IMG/VR virus record: IMGVR_UViG_3300037119_001754
Location: 1-24,877 of that record
DNA length: 24,877 bases
DNA from: a virus
Reading direction: 5' to 3' (one strand)
The notes under the pieces are model-generated. The model did not search any database and was not told the DNA's origin. It was given only the letters and a program-made list of their open reading frames with translations. Below are positions 11,436 through 20,406 of the stretch, in pieces (position 1 is the first letter of the stretch; each line of letters begins with the position of its first letter). The translations under genes were made by a program, and so were the position numbers.

Positions 11436-13360
11436 GATGCCGCGGCGTCTCCCGTGAGCACCCAGACGTCGGTCGCCGTCTTGATCAGCGTGAGCACGCT
11501 GTACTGGGCGCGGCTCTTCGCCGTCGCCATGCTCTTGGAGATCGTCGGCGGGCCCGCACCCGTCACGGTGAACTGTCCGGCGGCGAGTTGGATGAGGTCG
11601 ATCGAGGTGCCGATCGGGAAGGCGACCGACGCATTCGTCGGCACGGTCAGCGTGATCGCCGCGGCGTTGGACAGTGTGACGATCTTCCCCGCGTCGGTGA
11701 GCACGAGCGTGTAGCTCGTGCCGGTCTGGGCGTTGATCGCCTGCGACAGCGGCTGGTATGCGCCTGCGACGCCGGCAGCGGTGACGGCGCGCGTCGTGTC
11801 GGTGCCGGTCAGCACCTCGGCAGCGGTCGCCAGCTCGACCACGCCCGTCGCCGTATCGCTGGCCGCGCCCACGGCGAGCGTGCGGTTAGCCGACAGGTCG
11901 GCCGACGTGGTGCCGGCGATCGTCAGCGGTGCGGTTGTCGTCAGCGTCGTCGTCTTGTCGGCCTTGAGCGCGTCGGCCGTCGCCTGCGCCGTCGAGACCG
12001 GCTTGCTCGCGTCGCTCGTGTTGTCGACGTTGGCGAGCCCGACCGACGTCTTCGTCAGCGTCGTCCAGTTGACGGCGTAGTCGGCCGAGGTGACCTTGTA
12101 GAGCACCTGATCGGTGGTGCCACCCTTGGGAATGCCGACGGCGGCCGGCGCGATCGGCTGCACCTCGACCTTACCGGCGGCGATCGTCCCACCGCCCGAG
12201 GCGTAGGCGACGGCTATCTCGTGGTAGACGCCCTTGTCGACACTGTTCGAGGTGACGTTGAACGTGGCCCACTTCGATGAGTCGTCGAAGTCCTGCACGT
12301 AGAACTGGTAGCCGGCCTTGATGCGGTCGAGGCCGAGCGTCACGTCGAGGCCGTCGAAGTCGGTCTGCATGATCCAGACCTTGGTCGCCGCGGCGAAGCT
12401 GCTGGCATTGAGGCGCAGCTGATTGCCGCTCGGCGGCTCGGTCGTCGTGGCGTTGTAGCTGAATGAGTTGTGTCCCGAGACGCTGCCGCCGGCCGGCCCT
12501 TGCGGGCCCGCTGCGCCTGCGACGCCTTGGATCCCCTGCACGCCCTGCGGGCCCTGGATCCCTTGGATCCCCTGCGGGCCAGGCACGGTCGAGTCAGCGC
12601 CGTCCGCGCCGTCCGCCCCGTCCGCGCCGGGATCGCCCTGCGGTCCTTGGATCCCCTGCACGCCTTGGATCCCCTGCACGCCAGCGGGCCCTTGCTCGCC
12701 CTGCGGTCCTTGGATCGAGCCGACGTTCACCCATGCCGTGCCGGTCCAGACGATGCCGTCGCCGGCCTGCGCGTCGCTGCCGCCTTCACGGTCGGGCGCA
12801 GCCGTAGGCACTGGCGTGCCGAGCACGTAGAGGTCGTTCGGCGAGGGCGACGTCGGCAGCGGTGTCGACGCACCGGACAGCACGCCGCGCACGTTGACGC
12901 TCGTGCCTGCCGCTCCGTCTTCGCCGGCTGGCCCTGCCGCTCCGTCTTCGCCGGCCGGCCCTGGCTCGCCCTGGGTGCCGGCGGGCCCGACGAGGTAGAA
13001 CGTGCCCTGCGAAGATGCGACGGGCGTGACGTCGGCGAGGTTGACCGTCGTGCCGCCAGGCGCTTCGATGTCGAAGCTGTAAGCGGCGTAGCCGCCGAGG
13101 CGCACGCGCACTAGCCACGTCCAGTCGGTCGGATTGAGGTCGTCGTCGTCGGTCGCGGCGAGCGTCGCCGAGAACGAGCCGGCGACGTCGAGGGCGACGA
13201 CCTGCGGCACGGCGAGGATCGTCACGGGCGTCGTCGCCGCGGCGTCGAGCACGCGTGGAGGTTGGGGGATGAACTCCACGGTGCCCGACGGCACGGTCCC
13301 GTCACTATTGACGAACGCCCCGACGACGGTGCAGGTGGCGACGTTGCCAGGCAGCGACAT
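11432..13360 (-). CDS. Collagen-like tail fibre
   Basis: This 642-aa protein has an N-terminal beta domain (1-120) with VVGAFVNSDGT and LAATDDDD motifs. Two Gly-X-Y triplet regions follow at about 125-155 and 217-292, including QGIQGPQG and GADGADGAD blocks, which form collagen-like triple-helical shafts in phage fibres. A segment with DLYVLG and GDGIVWTGTAWVNVG, often seen before such shafts, lies between them. The C-terminal half includes the repeated-fibre motif SVGLANVDNTSDASKPVS (about 463-480), then a terminal strand-rich head. The ATG at 13360 overlaps the amidase stop by one base (TGATG). It is the main candidate receptor-binding fibre. Confidence 0.9.
   Translation of the reverse strand: MSLPGNVATCTVVGAFVNSDGTVPSGTVEFIPQPPRVLDAAATTPVTILAVPQVVALDVAGSFSATLAATDDDDLNPTDWTWLVRVRLGGYAAYSFDIEAPGGTTVNLADVTPVASSQGTFYLVGPAGTQGEPGPAGEDGAAGPAGEDGAAGTSVNVRGVLSGASTPLPTSPSPNDLYVLGTPVPTAAPDREGGSDAQAGDGIVWTGTAWVNVGSIQGPQGEQGPAGVQGIQGVQGIQGPQGDPGADGADGADGADSTVPGPQGIQGIQGPQGVQGIQGVAGAAGPQGPAGGSVSGHNSFSYNATTTEPPSGNQLRLNASSFAAATKVWIMQTDFDGLDVTLGLDRIKAGYQFYVQDFDDSSKWATFNVTSNSVDKGVYHEIAVAYASGGGTIAAGKVEVQPIAPAAVGIPKGGTTDQVLYKVTSADYAVNWTTLTKTSVGLANVDNTSDASKPVSTAQATADALKADKTTTLTTTAPLTIAGTTSADLSANRTLAVGAASDTATGVVELATAAEVLTGTDTTRAVTAAGVAGAYQPLSQAINAQTGTSYTLVLTDAGKIVTLSNAAAITLTVPTNASVAFPIGTSIDLIQLAAGQFTVTGAGPPTISKSMATAKSRAQYSVLTLIKTATDVWVLTGDAAAS
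12527..12682. repeat. Three exact 18-bp repeats in the collagen-coding region
   Basis: TTGGATCCCCTGCACGCC occurs exactly at 12527-12544, 12647-12664 and 12665-12682, the last two in tandem. On the coding strand it specifies Gly-Val-Gln-Gly-Ile-Gln triplets. A 9-bp GCCGTCCGC-type unit recurs around 12599-12620. Identical codons across repeats, not only identical amino acids, indicate recent duplication and potential for length change. Confidence 0.75.
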
Positions 13361-14190
13361 CAGGGCCGAGCGATCAGCTTGTCGACGTCGGTGCGGATCT
13401 CGGTCACGTCGGTCTTGATCCACTCGAGCACCGTCGAGGCGTCCTTGGTCCCCGACGGCGTCTTGATCTGCTTGCGCCAGACCAGCTCGGCGGCTCGCTG
13501 AGCGATTCGTTCGATGTCTTCGTCGGTCACTTCGTCCTCCAGTTCTGGCGGCTTGGGTGGGATCGTCACGCCGGCCCACCGCCGCATCGCCTCGGCTCTG
13601 ACGTCGGCTTGGTCCCACGTTCCCGAGGTGGTGCACGGGCGCGGCTGCCATGGGCCGAGCACGGCCGACGCCTTGGCCGGATCGATCTTGCGTGAAGGTG
13701 CCCACCCTTGCGGCCCGCCGTGGGTGTAGAGGTCGCTCGGGATGTTGCCGAACTTGAAGTTCAGCGTGTTCGAGGCGAGCAGGTAGGCGTCGATCTGCGC
13801 CTGCGGCCACGGCTGCCCCGTGCCATTGTTCCCGGCCTCGATGGCCCACGACATCGTGTTGCCGCGGTCGACGCCGATCACACCGCGATGCATCGCCATC
13901 GGACCACCCTTGCCGGCCGTGTTGGCAGCGCCCGCCGCGATCATGTAGCAGGTGCCGTCGGGCCACAGCAGCATGTTGCCGATCGGGGCGACGTCCGAGC
14001 CCTCGGTCTCCCACCACAGATTGGCCTCGAGGTTCATATTGCCGGCCGTGTGGTGCCACTGCACGCCGAGCGGTGGCGAGGCGAATCCACCCGACGAACG
14101 GGCGCGGGTCTCCCAGTCGTCGGTCTCGACGACGGTGAGGCCGGCCTCGCGCAGCCAGTCCGCGGCCTCGACGTAGTAGCGGCCGACCAT
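13360..14190 (-). CDS. N-acetylmuramoyl-L-alanine amidase endolysin (PGRP/Amidase_2)
   Basis: This 276-aa zinc amidase cleaves the bond between muramic acid and the stem peptide of peptidoglycan. The catalytic domain spans about 10-185. WHHTAGN holds H46/H47, TMSWAIEAGNNG holds E118, and THGGPQGWAPSRKIDP holds H157, K168 and D170 as zinc ligands and proton relay, in the form common to actinophage lysins. A Pro-rich linker (IPPKPPELEDE) leads to a helical C-terminal region (DEDIERIAQRAAELVWRKQI ... VLEWIKTDVTEIRTDVDKL) that may mediate wall binding or oligomerisation. There is no signal peptide, so export needs a holin or lysis by another route. The ATG at 14190 overlaps the previous stop (TGATG). 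It lies between fibre genes. Confidence 0.92.
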   Translation of the reverse strand: MVGRYYVEAADWLREAGLTVVETDDWETRARSSGGFASPPLGVQWHHTAGNMNLEANLWWETEGSDVAPIGNMLLWPDGTCYMIAAGAANTAGKGGPMAMHRGVIGVDRGNTMSWAIEAGNNGTGQPWPQAQIDAYLLASNTLNFKFGNIPSDLYTHGGPQGWAPSRKIDPAKASAVLGPWQPRPCTTSGTWDQADVRAEAMRRWAGVTIPPKPPELEDEVTDEDIERIAQRAAELVWRKQIKTPSGTKDASTVLEWIKTDVTEIRTDVDKLIARP

Positions 14191-14561
14191 CAGCGCGGCC
14201 CTTCCCGCTCGAGCCAGTCGACGATCAGGTCGGCGAGGTCGATAGCAATCTGCTGCTCGTCGGGTGACAGGTCATCCCACGGCTGCGGCGAGCGCTCTTC
14301 GTGGATGCGACGGGCGAGCAGTGCAGGATTATCGGGCTCGCGCACCACGACGAAGTCGACGACGGCGACGGCACGGTCGGCGAGCCGGCCGCGCTCGACG
14401 CCCGACAGCTCGTGCCATGTCGGCGTGTCGACGCCTGCGAGCGCGTCGACGAGGTGGCGCAGCAGGTGCAGCCGGCGAGCGACCTGTAACGGGTCGATCG
14501 TCGGCTCGGCATCCCATGCGTCGGCGGTCTCGATGTCGCCGAATTCGAACGTCATGCTCAT
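14190..14561 (-). CDS. Helical hypothetical tail-region protein
   Basis: This 123-aa acidic protein starts MSMTFEFGDIETADAWDAEP. Predicted helices follow (VARRLHLLRHLVDALAG, GVERGRLADRAVAVVDFVVV, SPDEQQIAIDLADLIVDWLE). No family is recognised. The ATG at 14561 overlaps the stop of the 18-codon ORF as ATGA, and the stop overlaps the amidase start as TGATG. Its position between the S74 fibre and the endolysin suggests a fibre-assembly or lysis-timing role, but nothing in the sequence confirms it. Confidence 0.72.
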   Translation of the reverse strand: MSMTFEFGDIETADAWDAEPTIDPLQVARRLHLLRHLVDALAGVDTPTWHELSGVERGRLADRAVAVVDFVVVREPDNPALLARRIHEERSPQPWDDLSPDEQQIAIDLADLIVDWLEREGPR

Positions 14562-14614
14562 TCCTCGGGCTCGGTCGGATCGTCGGGATCTGGATCTTCG
14601 GGTGTGAAGTTCAC
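14558..14614 (-). CDS. 18-aa acidic micro-ORF coupled on both sides
   Basis: A GTG at 14614 overlaps the S74-fibre stop as GTGA. It opens VNFTPEDPDPDDPTEPEE, whose TGA overlaps the next ATG as ATGA. GGAGGGAGG sequence lies about eight bases upstream, an excellent ribosome-binding site that would otherwise serve no start. The peptide is Asp/Glu/Pro-rich. It may be a real micro-protein or simply a translational bridge that carries ribosomes from the fibre gene to the next one. Confidence 0.55.
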   Translation of the reverse strand: MNFTPEDPDPDDPTEPEE

Positions 14615-15813
14615 GCTGCTGCACCTCCCTCCAGTACCTCGATGCGGGTTGTGAGTGCGGCGTTCTGTGCGGACAGTTCCTGGATGGCGGCCGTCAGGAA
14701 CGGGATCAGCGTCGACGTGGCGAGCTGTTGCGGGTCGATGCCACCGGGGTCGTCGGGGTCATCCGGCGGGAGAACGGCGTCTTTGTCGCCGGTGACGGCG
14801 GCAGGGATCACCTCGGCGACTTCGTGGGCGATGAACCCGTCGAACTCCGAGCCGTCCTCCTTCCACGACAGGTGCTTGGGCTGCAACGCGTTGACGGTGT
14901 CGAGGCCGCCCTCGATCGGACCGAGATCGTTCTTGAGTCGGTAGTCCGACGTCTCGTTGACGACGATGGCGTTGCCGGCGCCCTGGGCGATCGACCCGGC
15001 GACGCCACCGCCAGATCGCTTGTACACGGAGAAGTTCTCACCCGAGGCGTCAGCGGTGCCGGCGTGACGCAGCTCGAGGTTGGTCTGGCCGGCGGCATCG
15101 ATCGTCGACAGGATGATCCCGGCATTGGTCCCGGCGAACGTCTCGACTCCGGCGACGGCGGCGTTCGACGCTGACTTGCCGACGAGGACGGCGTTACCAA
15201 TGATCGACATGCGGATCGTGCTGTTGGTCGAGAACGACAGGTCGTTGACCGACAACAAGTTGATCCCGTTGACACCTCCGGCGACGTGGCCGTATTCGGA
15301 GGTGCCGGCCTCGTTGTGCAACGTGATCTCCGGCGCCGAGGAGCGGACACGGATGCATTCGTTGCCAGACGCCGGGTTGACGGTGAGCATTCCTGTGAGT
15401 GACGTTGCGGCTGCCGACAGCGCGCCGACGACAGCCAGCGCGCCGGTGATGTCGGCGCCGGCGTTGTCGACACGGAATCTTTCGACGGAGTTGACGAGGA
15501 ACGTGAACGCGTCGGTGGCGTCCTCGACGTTGAGTTGCATGCCGCCGGCGAGGCCGATGATGTGGCCGTAACGCAGCGGCGTCGCGGCGTTGGACTCGAA
15601 CCAGATCGCCGGAGTGTTCGACGGGTGCTGCAGTTTGAGCGCCGGTGAGGCACGGATGATCAGGGTGCCGGTCATCCACTGGTTGGCGACGGCGAGACCG
15701 TCGCCGATCGCACCGTTGACCTTGACGCAGCGCTGATTCAACTCGTTGGCGACGGCCATGCCCCACGTCGTGCGGATCAGTTCGTTGCTGGAGACCGGGG
15801 GGATGGTGGCCAT
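14611..15813 (-). CDS. Tail fibre with C-terminal S74 intramolecular chaperone
   Basis: This is a 400-aa protein. The body is strand-rich (SNAATPLRYGHIIGLAGGMQ, FLVNSVERFRVDNAG and similar) and ends in a Peptidase_S74 domain starting at S289 in TSDYRLKND. This domain trimerises the fibre and then cuts itself off at the Ser-Asp bond. Downstream hallmarks are ALQPKHLSWKEDGS, FDGFIAHEVAEVIP and a final coiled coil (LTAAIQELSAQNAALTTRIE). AGGGAG six bases before the ATG at 15813 fixes the start, ten bases after the upstream stop. The mature fibre would be about 288 residues. Confidence 0.92.
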   Translation of the reverse strand: MATIPPVSSNELIRTTWGMAVANELNQRCVKVNGAIGDGLAVANQWMTGTLIIRASPALKLQHPSNTPAIWFESNAATPLRYGHIIGLAGGMQLNVEDATDAFTFLVNSVERFRVDNAGADITGALAVVGALSAAATSLTGMLTVNPASGNECIRVRSSAPEITLHNEAGTSEYGHVAGGVNGINLLSVNDLSFSTNSTIRMSIIGNAVLVGKSASNAAVAGVETFAGTNAGIILSTIDAAGQTNLELRHAGTADASGENFSVYKRSGGGVAGSIAQGAGNAIVVNETSDYRLKNDLGPIEGGLDTVNALQPKHLSWKEDGSEFDGFIAHEVAEVIPAAVTGDKDAVLPPDDPDDPGGIDPQQLATSTLIPFLTAAIQELSAQNAALTTRIEVLEGGAAA

Positions 15814-15823
15814 GTGGTTCTCC

Positions 15824-17230
15824 CTAGACGCCTTCGGACCAGCGGGTGCGACCTGCCGGCGGGGTCGGTGCAGTCGGCGGCTCGGGCTGCCAGTGAGCGG
15901 TTAGCGCCGTGCCGTCGGACCAGCGGCCGTCCTGGGCGCCGACCTGGAACGGCTTCGCATTGTCCAATGCGAGACGCGCCTGCCAGCCCTCCGGCGTGAT
16001 CGTGTGCTCGACGCCGACGACCATCATCGCCTTGTTGAACACGATGCGGCCGTCGACGCCTTGGTGCTTGCAGAACACGATCGACGGCTTGAACGGCGAC
16101 ACGCGGGCTAACACGTCGACGACGGCAGGGTCTGTCGCAGCGTCCAGCGTGACACCGGCGATGCGCGGCATGTAGTCCGGCGAACGGACGTCGAGGATGC
16201 GGTCGCGCAGGATGACGATGTCGGCGTCGAGACGGGTCTCGAGGTCGGTGCGTTCGAACGTCTCCTCGCCGTACAGCTTGAACGCGGCGTCGTTGCGCCG
16301 GCTGAACGGCACCTCGTCCGGCCTGCCGAGAACGACTTTCGTGGTGATGTCTTCACGGTTGAACGACTGTTCCCAGTTGAGCGGACAGACCCCGCCACCG
16401 AAGTTGCCGATCGTCCCGTCCGGCTCGGCCGACATCGACACCGCCTGCCAGTCACGGCCCCTGAACGCGACGTTGCCGTTGGCGTCGCCGAACACGGCGC
16501 CACCGCACGAGTCGGCGGCGATGTCCAACAGGTCGACAGCCTGCGCGTCCAATGTGGTCGCCTTCAGTTGCACCGACGTCGTCTGCAGGTCGCGGCGCCC
16601 GGTGAACCACGACACGGCGTTCAAAATGCGTCTCACGCGGTCGGTGCCGGTCTCGTTGGCGCCGACGCCGACCGCCAATTCGCCGAGGAAGGTGCGTCCG
16701 GCCTCGCCCTTGGCGTCGATGCATTCGAACGTGACGAACTCGCCGTCCTCGGCATCGAAGCCGGGTTCCATCCCGTCGATGAACCCGGCCCACAGATAGT
16801 GGTTCGTGGCGTCGTCGACGCGGACACCGACGCGCACCTCGCGGCCGGGGCGCATCGACAGCAACTGGTCGGGGTCGCCGAGCGGGTAGTCGGCCCAGCC
16901 GTCGGCGTTGTCGACGACGATCGTCGCCGTGCCGACCTCCCACGTCTCGTCGGCACGCTCACGGCCACAGAACGTCGAGACTTCGCGGACGTGGCAGGGG
17001 ATGCCGATGTAGAACGGCTGGTCGCCGACCCAGTGCGACGTCGGCTCGTTGGTGCCGCCGGTGTCGGGTTGCCAGCGGGTGACGGCGAACCCGGCGACAT
17101 CGGGGACGCCGTCGAGGTTGGCGTCGGCCTGCCACAACGCGACGATGCCTTCGGCGTCACGCTCGGAGCCGACACCGATCTCGACGATCGGTTGGACCCG
17201 GGTGACGGTAGGGATCGTCGCTGCCGCCAT
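15824..17230 (-). CDS. Minor tail / baseplate protein
   Basis: This 468-aa protein directly follows the tape measure, the position of distal tail and baseplate-hub proteins. It contains ETWEVGTATIVVDNADGWAD and DQLLSMRPGREVRVGVRVDD, LWAGFIDGMEPGFDAEDGEF and FECIDAKGEAGRTFLGEL. Together these are the usual signature of actinophage and Firmicutes-like minor tail proteins in which a hub beta-barrel domain is repeated. Later blocks (AVDLLDIAADSCGGAVFGDA, GNVAFRGRDW) resemble the second half of such hubs. The C-terminus is Pro-rich (PPTAPTPPAGRTRW). The ATG at 17230 overlaps the tape-measure stop (TGATG). Confidence 0.8.
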   Translation of the reverse strand: MAAATIPTVTRVQPIVEIGVGSERDAEGIVALWQADANLDGVPDVAGFAVTRWQPDTGGTNEPTSHWVGDQPFYIGIPCHVREVSTFCGRERADETWEVGTATIVVDNADGWADYPLGDPDQLLSMRPGREVRVGVRVDDATNHYLWAGFIDGMEPGFDAEDGEFVTFECIDAKGEAGRTFLGELAVGVGANETGTDRVRRILNAVSWFTGRRDLQTTSVQLKATTLDAQAVDLLDIAADSCGGAVFGDANGNVAFRGRDWQAVSMSAEPDGTIGNFGGGVCPLNWEQSFNREDITTKVVLGRPDEVPFSRRNDAAFKLYGEETFERTDLETRLDADIVILRDRILDVRSPDYMPRIAGVTLDAATDPAVVDVLARVSPFKPSIVFCKHQGVDGRIVFNKAMMVVGVEHTITPEGWQARLALDNAKPFQVGAQDGRWSDGTALTAHWQPEPPTAPTPPAGRTRWSEGV

Positions 17231-19974
17231 CAGCGCCGCCCGTTGACACGTTGATGCCGGCGGAGGGCGCGGGCGACGGTGCGCTCGACGTCGAAGTGGT
17301 TGCCGAGCACGCCGGCGTTGATCGTCACGTTGATCGGCTGCACCGCCGGCACGAACGGCGTCTGTGTCACGCTCGAGATCGTCGTCGTCGAGGGGCCGGC
17401 CAGCGGGGTGACGCCAGCCGTGGTCATCGCCGCCGGTCCGATAGCGGCCTGCTGCGTCGCCGCACCGCCGCCGCCACCACCGCCGCCACCACCAACGACG
17501 ATGGGGATGATGTGCGGGTAGCGGGTGCGGGCGAGATAATCGAGATCCTGTTCAGCCTGCGACGTGTGCGCCTCGGCGGTAACCGGGGCGTCGCGTGGCG
17601 CGGCGAGCAGGGCGAGGATGATCTGGGCGACTCTGGCTTCAACCGACGCGGTGATCGGCGCGTTGCGTGGCGCGGCGACGGTATCGATGGCACCCTTGGT
17701 CTTGTCGGTGTCCACCGGTACGGCGGTGACCTTGGCCTCGTACGTTGCGTGGGTGATGTCGTGCAGTTCGGTGACGACCGCACCCGTGTCAGGGTCGACG
17801 GTGATGACGACCTCTTTGCCGATCCCGGCGAGTTGCTCGTTGAGGATGCGAAGCGCCGTCTCGGGATCCTGATTGGCGATGGCGATGTCGAAGGCGAGCA
17901 GTCGGTCGCCCTCGAGACCGGCGCCCGAGGCGATGTCCTTGAGCACCTGCAGCTTCTGCTGGTCGATGGCGATGTCGATGGCGAGAGTGACCTCCCGCTC
18001 ACCGATCCCGACGTCGGCCATGAACTGGTTCCACGCGTCGTTCTGTTCCTGGATGGTCGCCCCGTTGCGCGCCATCATCGCCTTGAACGGCCCCTCGAAC
18101 TGTGCCCGCATGTCCGCCGCTGCCCGACGCATCCCCTCGGGTCCGCCGAACTCGAACGCTTCGGCGAGTTGCACCTGGGCGGCATCGCGGAACGTCCCGA
18201 TGGCGTCGGTGATCCCCTTCAGATCCTCGGGCATGTTGCGGACGTCGTCCCACGAGTCGGGGACGAGGTCGACGCCGACGATCGTCCCGGCGTAGTCCCT
18301 CGCCGCCTGGTCGACGGCGGCGAAGGCATCGGCGATATTCGTCAACTGTTCGGCGCTGTCGAGGTCGGAGAGTTCGTCGAGTTGATCGAACGCCGCACCG
18401 ATCGCGCCAGCTCGGAAGTCTGTGCCGTTGACGACGGTGCCAGCCCTCGTGACGGCGTCGGACAGGTCGGCGACAGCGGCGGCGGCGTCTATCGCCGCTC
18501 CGACGATTCCGACGATGTTCTCCGTGAAGCCTTCCGTCTCCTTGCCTGACGCCCCGGCCTTGTCGCCGAGCGTGGCGATCTCGATCCCGGCCTGCTTGAC
18601 TGCGTCGGAAACCGGCAGCGCCTTCGTCGTGACGGTTTCGAGATCCTCGGCCATCTCCTTGACGACACGGGTGTCGAGGAATTCCTCGACTTTCTGCTGC
18701 GCCAGCTCGTCCATCTTCTCGTTGGTCAGGTGGAGCATCTGCTGCAGTTGGTTGTAGGCGTCGCGAGCACTCCTCGTGTCGATCGTGCCGTCCTGCAGGT
18801 CGCGGATGACAGCGCCCCACAACGTGTCTTGCAGGCTGAGCTGCTCGGTCTGCCCCTCCAGCGCCTCGTTGATCTGGGCGGCGCTGCGAGCGAAGAATTC
18901 GGCGTTGTTCCCCGCGTTCTCGGTGGCGTCGGCGTTCGCCTGCCACAGTTGCGTCAGGAACTCGCCGGTGGCGGCGGCACGGCCCTCGGCCGCGGGGAGA
19001 TCCTCCAGCGATTCGATGTAGGCGTCGAGGTTCTCTTTGCTCCCGGTGATCAACGGCTCGATCGTCCTGAACGTCTCACCCATCTCGAGCAGGTTGGCGA
19101 TGCCCTCGTTGACCGTGTCGAACGTGTTCTCGCCCTCACGAAGAGTGAGCAGGTTCGTCACGTCCTCGCTGAGGTTGCCGAGGGCGATGCCGGCTTTCTC
19201 CCAGGTGCCGACCGTCTCCTCGGGGACGGCTTCGGCCAGGCTCTGCAGGGCGGTGGCAGCCACGTCGCCGTCTTCGCCGACCTCCTTGAGGGCGTCGGCG
19301 AAGGCCTTGACGCGTTCCTGCTGGGCGGCGGCCTCGGCGCCGGCCTCGCCCATGTACTTCTGCACGAGCGCCAGCGCACCTGACAGCAGAGCGACCGGTC
19401 CAACGATCTTGGCCATCGACCCCAGCGCCGACCCCAGCTTCTCACCCTCGAAGCGGGCATCGGCGGCGTACTCGGCCATCTGTCCGATGGCGACGTTGAC
19501 CGGACCGATCGCGCCGAAGACGTTGCCGGCCTCGCCTGCGACGTTGCCGTACATGTTCGCCAGGGCACTGTTCGCACCGCCAGCTGAACGGGGGATCTTG
19601 TCGATCTCGCCGCGGACGCGGCCCATGCTGCTCTGCACCTGCGACGTGTCGACGGTGACGGTCGGCTCGGCCTTCAACGAGTCGACCTCTTTGATCTTGC
19701 CGACGACGGCGTCGAGGTCGCCCTGCAACTGGTTGAGCCGGGCGATGGTGACCTCGACCTCGGGGTCGCTGGCGTCGAGGTCGTCGAGCTTGAGAACGAG
19801 ATCGGCTATCTCGCCCTGCACCTTGCCGAACTTCGACGTCAGCAGCAGCTCGGCGGGATGGGCGGTGAGCTTGTCGACCTTCGAGAACAAGTCCTCGATG
19901 TCACCGGAGAGCTGCTTGACGTCGTCCTCGCCGTCGACGCGTACGTTGAGGCGTAGCTCTTCGCTCTTGGCCAT
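17230..19974 (-). CDS. Tape measure protein
   Basis: This 914-aa protein is the longest gene here, which with its position before the minor tail genes identifies the ruler for tail length. The first 120 residues are heptad-rich coiled coil (DIEDLFSKVDKL, LVLKLDDLDAS). Hydrophobic segments follow around 170-205 (GSMAKIVGPVALLSGALAL), then long Ala/Glu-rich helices, then a C-terminal part with a run of ten glycines near residues 827-836. At about 1.5 angstrom per residue, a helical ruler of this size would give a tail of roughly 130-140 nm. The ATG at 19974 overlaps the preceding stop (TGATG). Confidence 0.92.
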   Translation of the reverse strand: MAKSEELRLNVRVDGEDDVKQLSGDIEDLFSKVDKLTAHPAELLLTSKFGKVQGEIADLVLKLDDLDASDPEVEVTIARLNQLQGDLDAVVGKIKEVDSLKAEPTVTVDTSQVQSSMGRVRGEIDKIPRSAGGANSALANMYGNVAGEAGNVFGAIGPVNVAIGQMAEYAADARFEGEKLGSALGSMAKIVGPVALLSGALALVQKYMGEAGAEAAAQQERVKAFADALKEVGEDGDVAATALQSLAEAVPEETVGTWEKAGIALGNLSEDVTNLLTLREGENTFDTVNEGIANLLEMGETFRTIEPLITGSKENLDAYIESLEDLPAAEGRAAATGEFLTQLWQANADATENAGNNAEFFARSAAQINEALEGQTEQLSLQDTLWGAVIRDLQDGTIDTRSARDAYNQLQQMLHLTNEKMDELAQQKVEEFLDTRVVKEMAEDLETVTTKALPVSDAVKQAGIEIATLGDKAGASGKETEGFTENIVGIVGAAIDAAAAVADLSDAVTRAGTVVNGTDFRAGAIGAAFDQLDELSDLDSAEQLTNIADAFAAVDQAARDYAGTIVGVDLVPDSWDDVRNMPEDLKGITDAIGTFRDAAQVQLAEAFEFGGPEGMRRAAADMRAQFEGPFKAMMARNGATIQEQNDAWNQFMADVGIGEREVTLAIDIAIDQQKLQVLKDIASGAGLEGDRLLAFDIAIANQDPETALRILNEQLAGIGKEVVITVDPDTGAVVTELHDITHATYEAKVTAVPVDTDKTKGAIDTVAAPRNAPITASVEARVAQIILALLAAPRDAPVTAEAHTSQAEQDLDYLARTRYPHIIPIVVGGGGGGGGGGAATQQAAIGPAAMTTAGVTPLAGPSTTTISSVTQTPFVPAVQPINVTINAGVLGNHFDVERTVARALRRHQRVNGRR

Positions 19975-20402
19975 CAGCGCCCCCAGTCGAGGTCGTCGAC
20001 GATCACGTCGGCTGCCTTGTCGAGAGCCTTGGGCCCGTAGCGGTCGGTGATGTCGTGGCCGCGGCTCGTCGACCCGCGCACCGAGGCGCGCGGGCCGAAC
20101 GGCGTGGCCAGCGCAGAGCCCCGACGCGCCCGTGCCGGCACGGCGCGGCGACGCCCCTTGTCGGCGAGCGTGTAGGACGCGCCCGACATCGTCACGACGA
20201 CCTGATTACGACCCGACCGCTTCGACTCGATGCGTGCCGCGCCGCCGTGGTCGAGCCCCGACATACGCAGATCGCCGCCGAGCACGCGTGCCGTGGCGTC
20301 GTGCATCACCTTCACCGCGGCGTCGGCCGCGCGCCTCGTATCGATGTCGTCGAGCTTCTCGACTAGGTCGAGCGCATAGCGGGCGAGGGACGACGATGCC
20401 AC
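19974..20402 (-). CDS. Basic hypothetical protein at the tail-chaperone position
   Basis: This 142-aa protein lies between major tail protein and tape measure, where most siphoviruses encode tail assembly chaperones G and G/T. It does not look like one: it is Arg-rich (GRRRAVPARARRG) and single-frame. Its beta segment (RNQVVVTMSGASYTLADKG) and ALATPFGPRASVRGSTSRG region are more like HK97 gp10-type or minor head-tail proteins. The GTG at 20402 lies five bases after the upstream stop; in-frame sequence further upstream is antisense-like Arg/Ser noise. No slippery heptamer is evident. The role is uncertain. Confidence 0.65.
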   Translation of the reverse strand: MASSSLARYALDLVEKLDDIDTRRAADAAVKVMHDATARVLGGDLRMSGLDHGGAARIESKRSGRNQVVVTMSGASYTLADKGRRRAVPARARRGSALATPFGPRASVRGSTSRGHDITDRYGPKALDKAADVIVDDLDWGR

Positions 20403-20406
20403 AACA

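Noticed and set aside
12477-13000. CRISPR array in the repetitive collagen region
   Set aside because: The repeats are in frame, encode Gly-X-Y triplets and have no unique spacers.
17460-17500. Trinucleotide repeat as an independent element
   Set aside because: It is the coding sequence for ten glycines in the tape measure, using mixed GGC/GGT codons.
19037-20050. 337-codon plus-strand frame opposite the tape measure
   Set aside because: It is Ser/Thr/Arg-rich antisense with no domain, and the tape measure explains the region.
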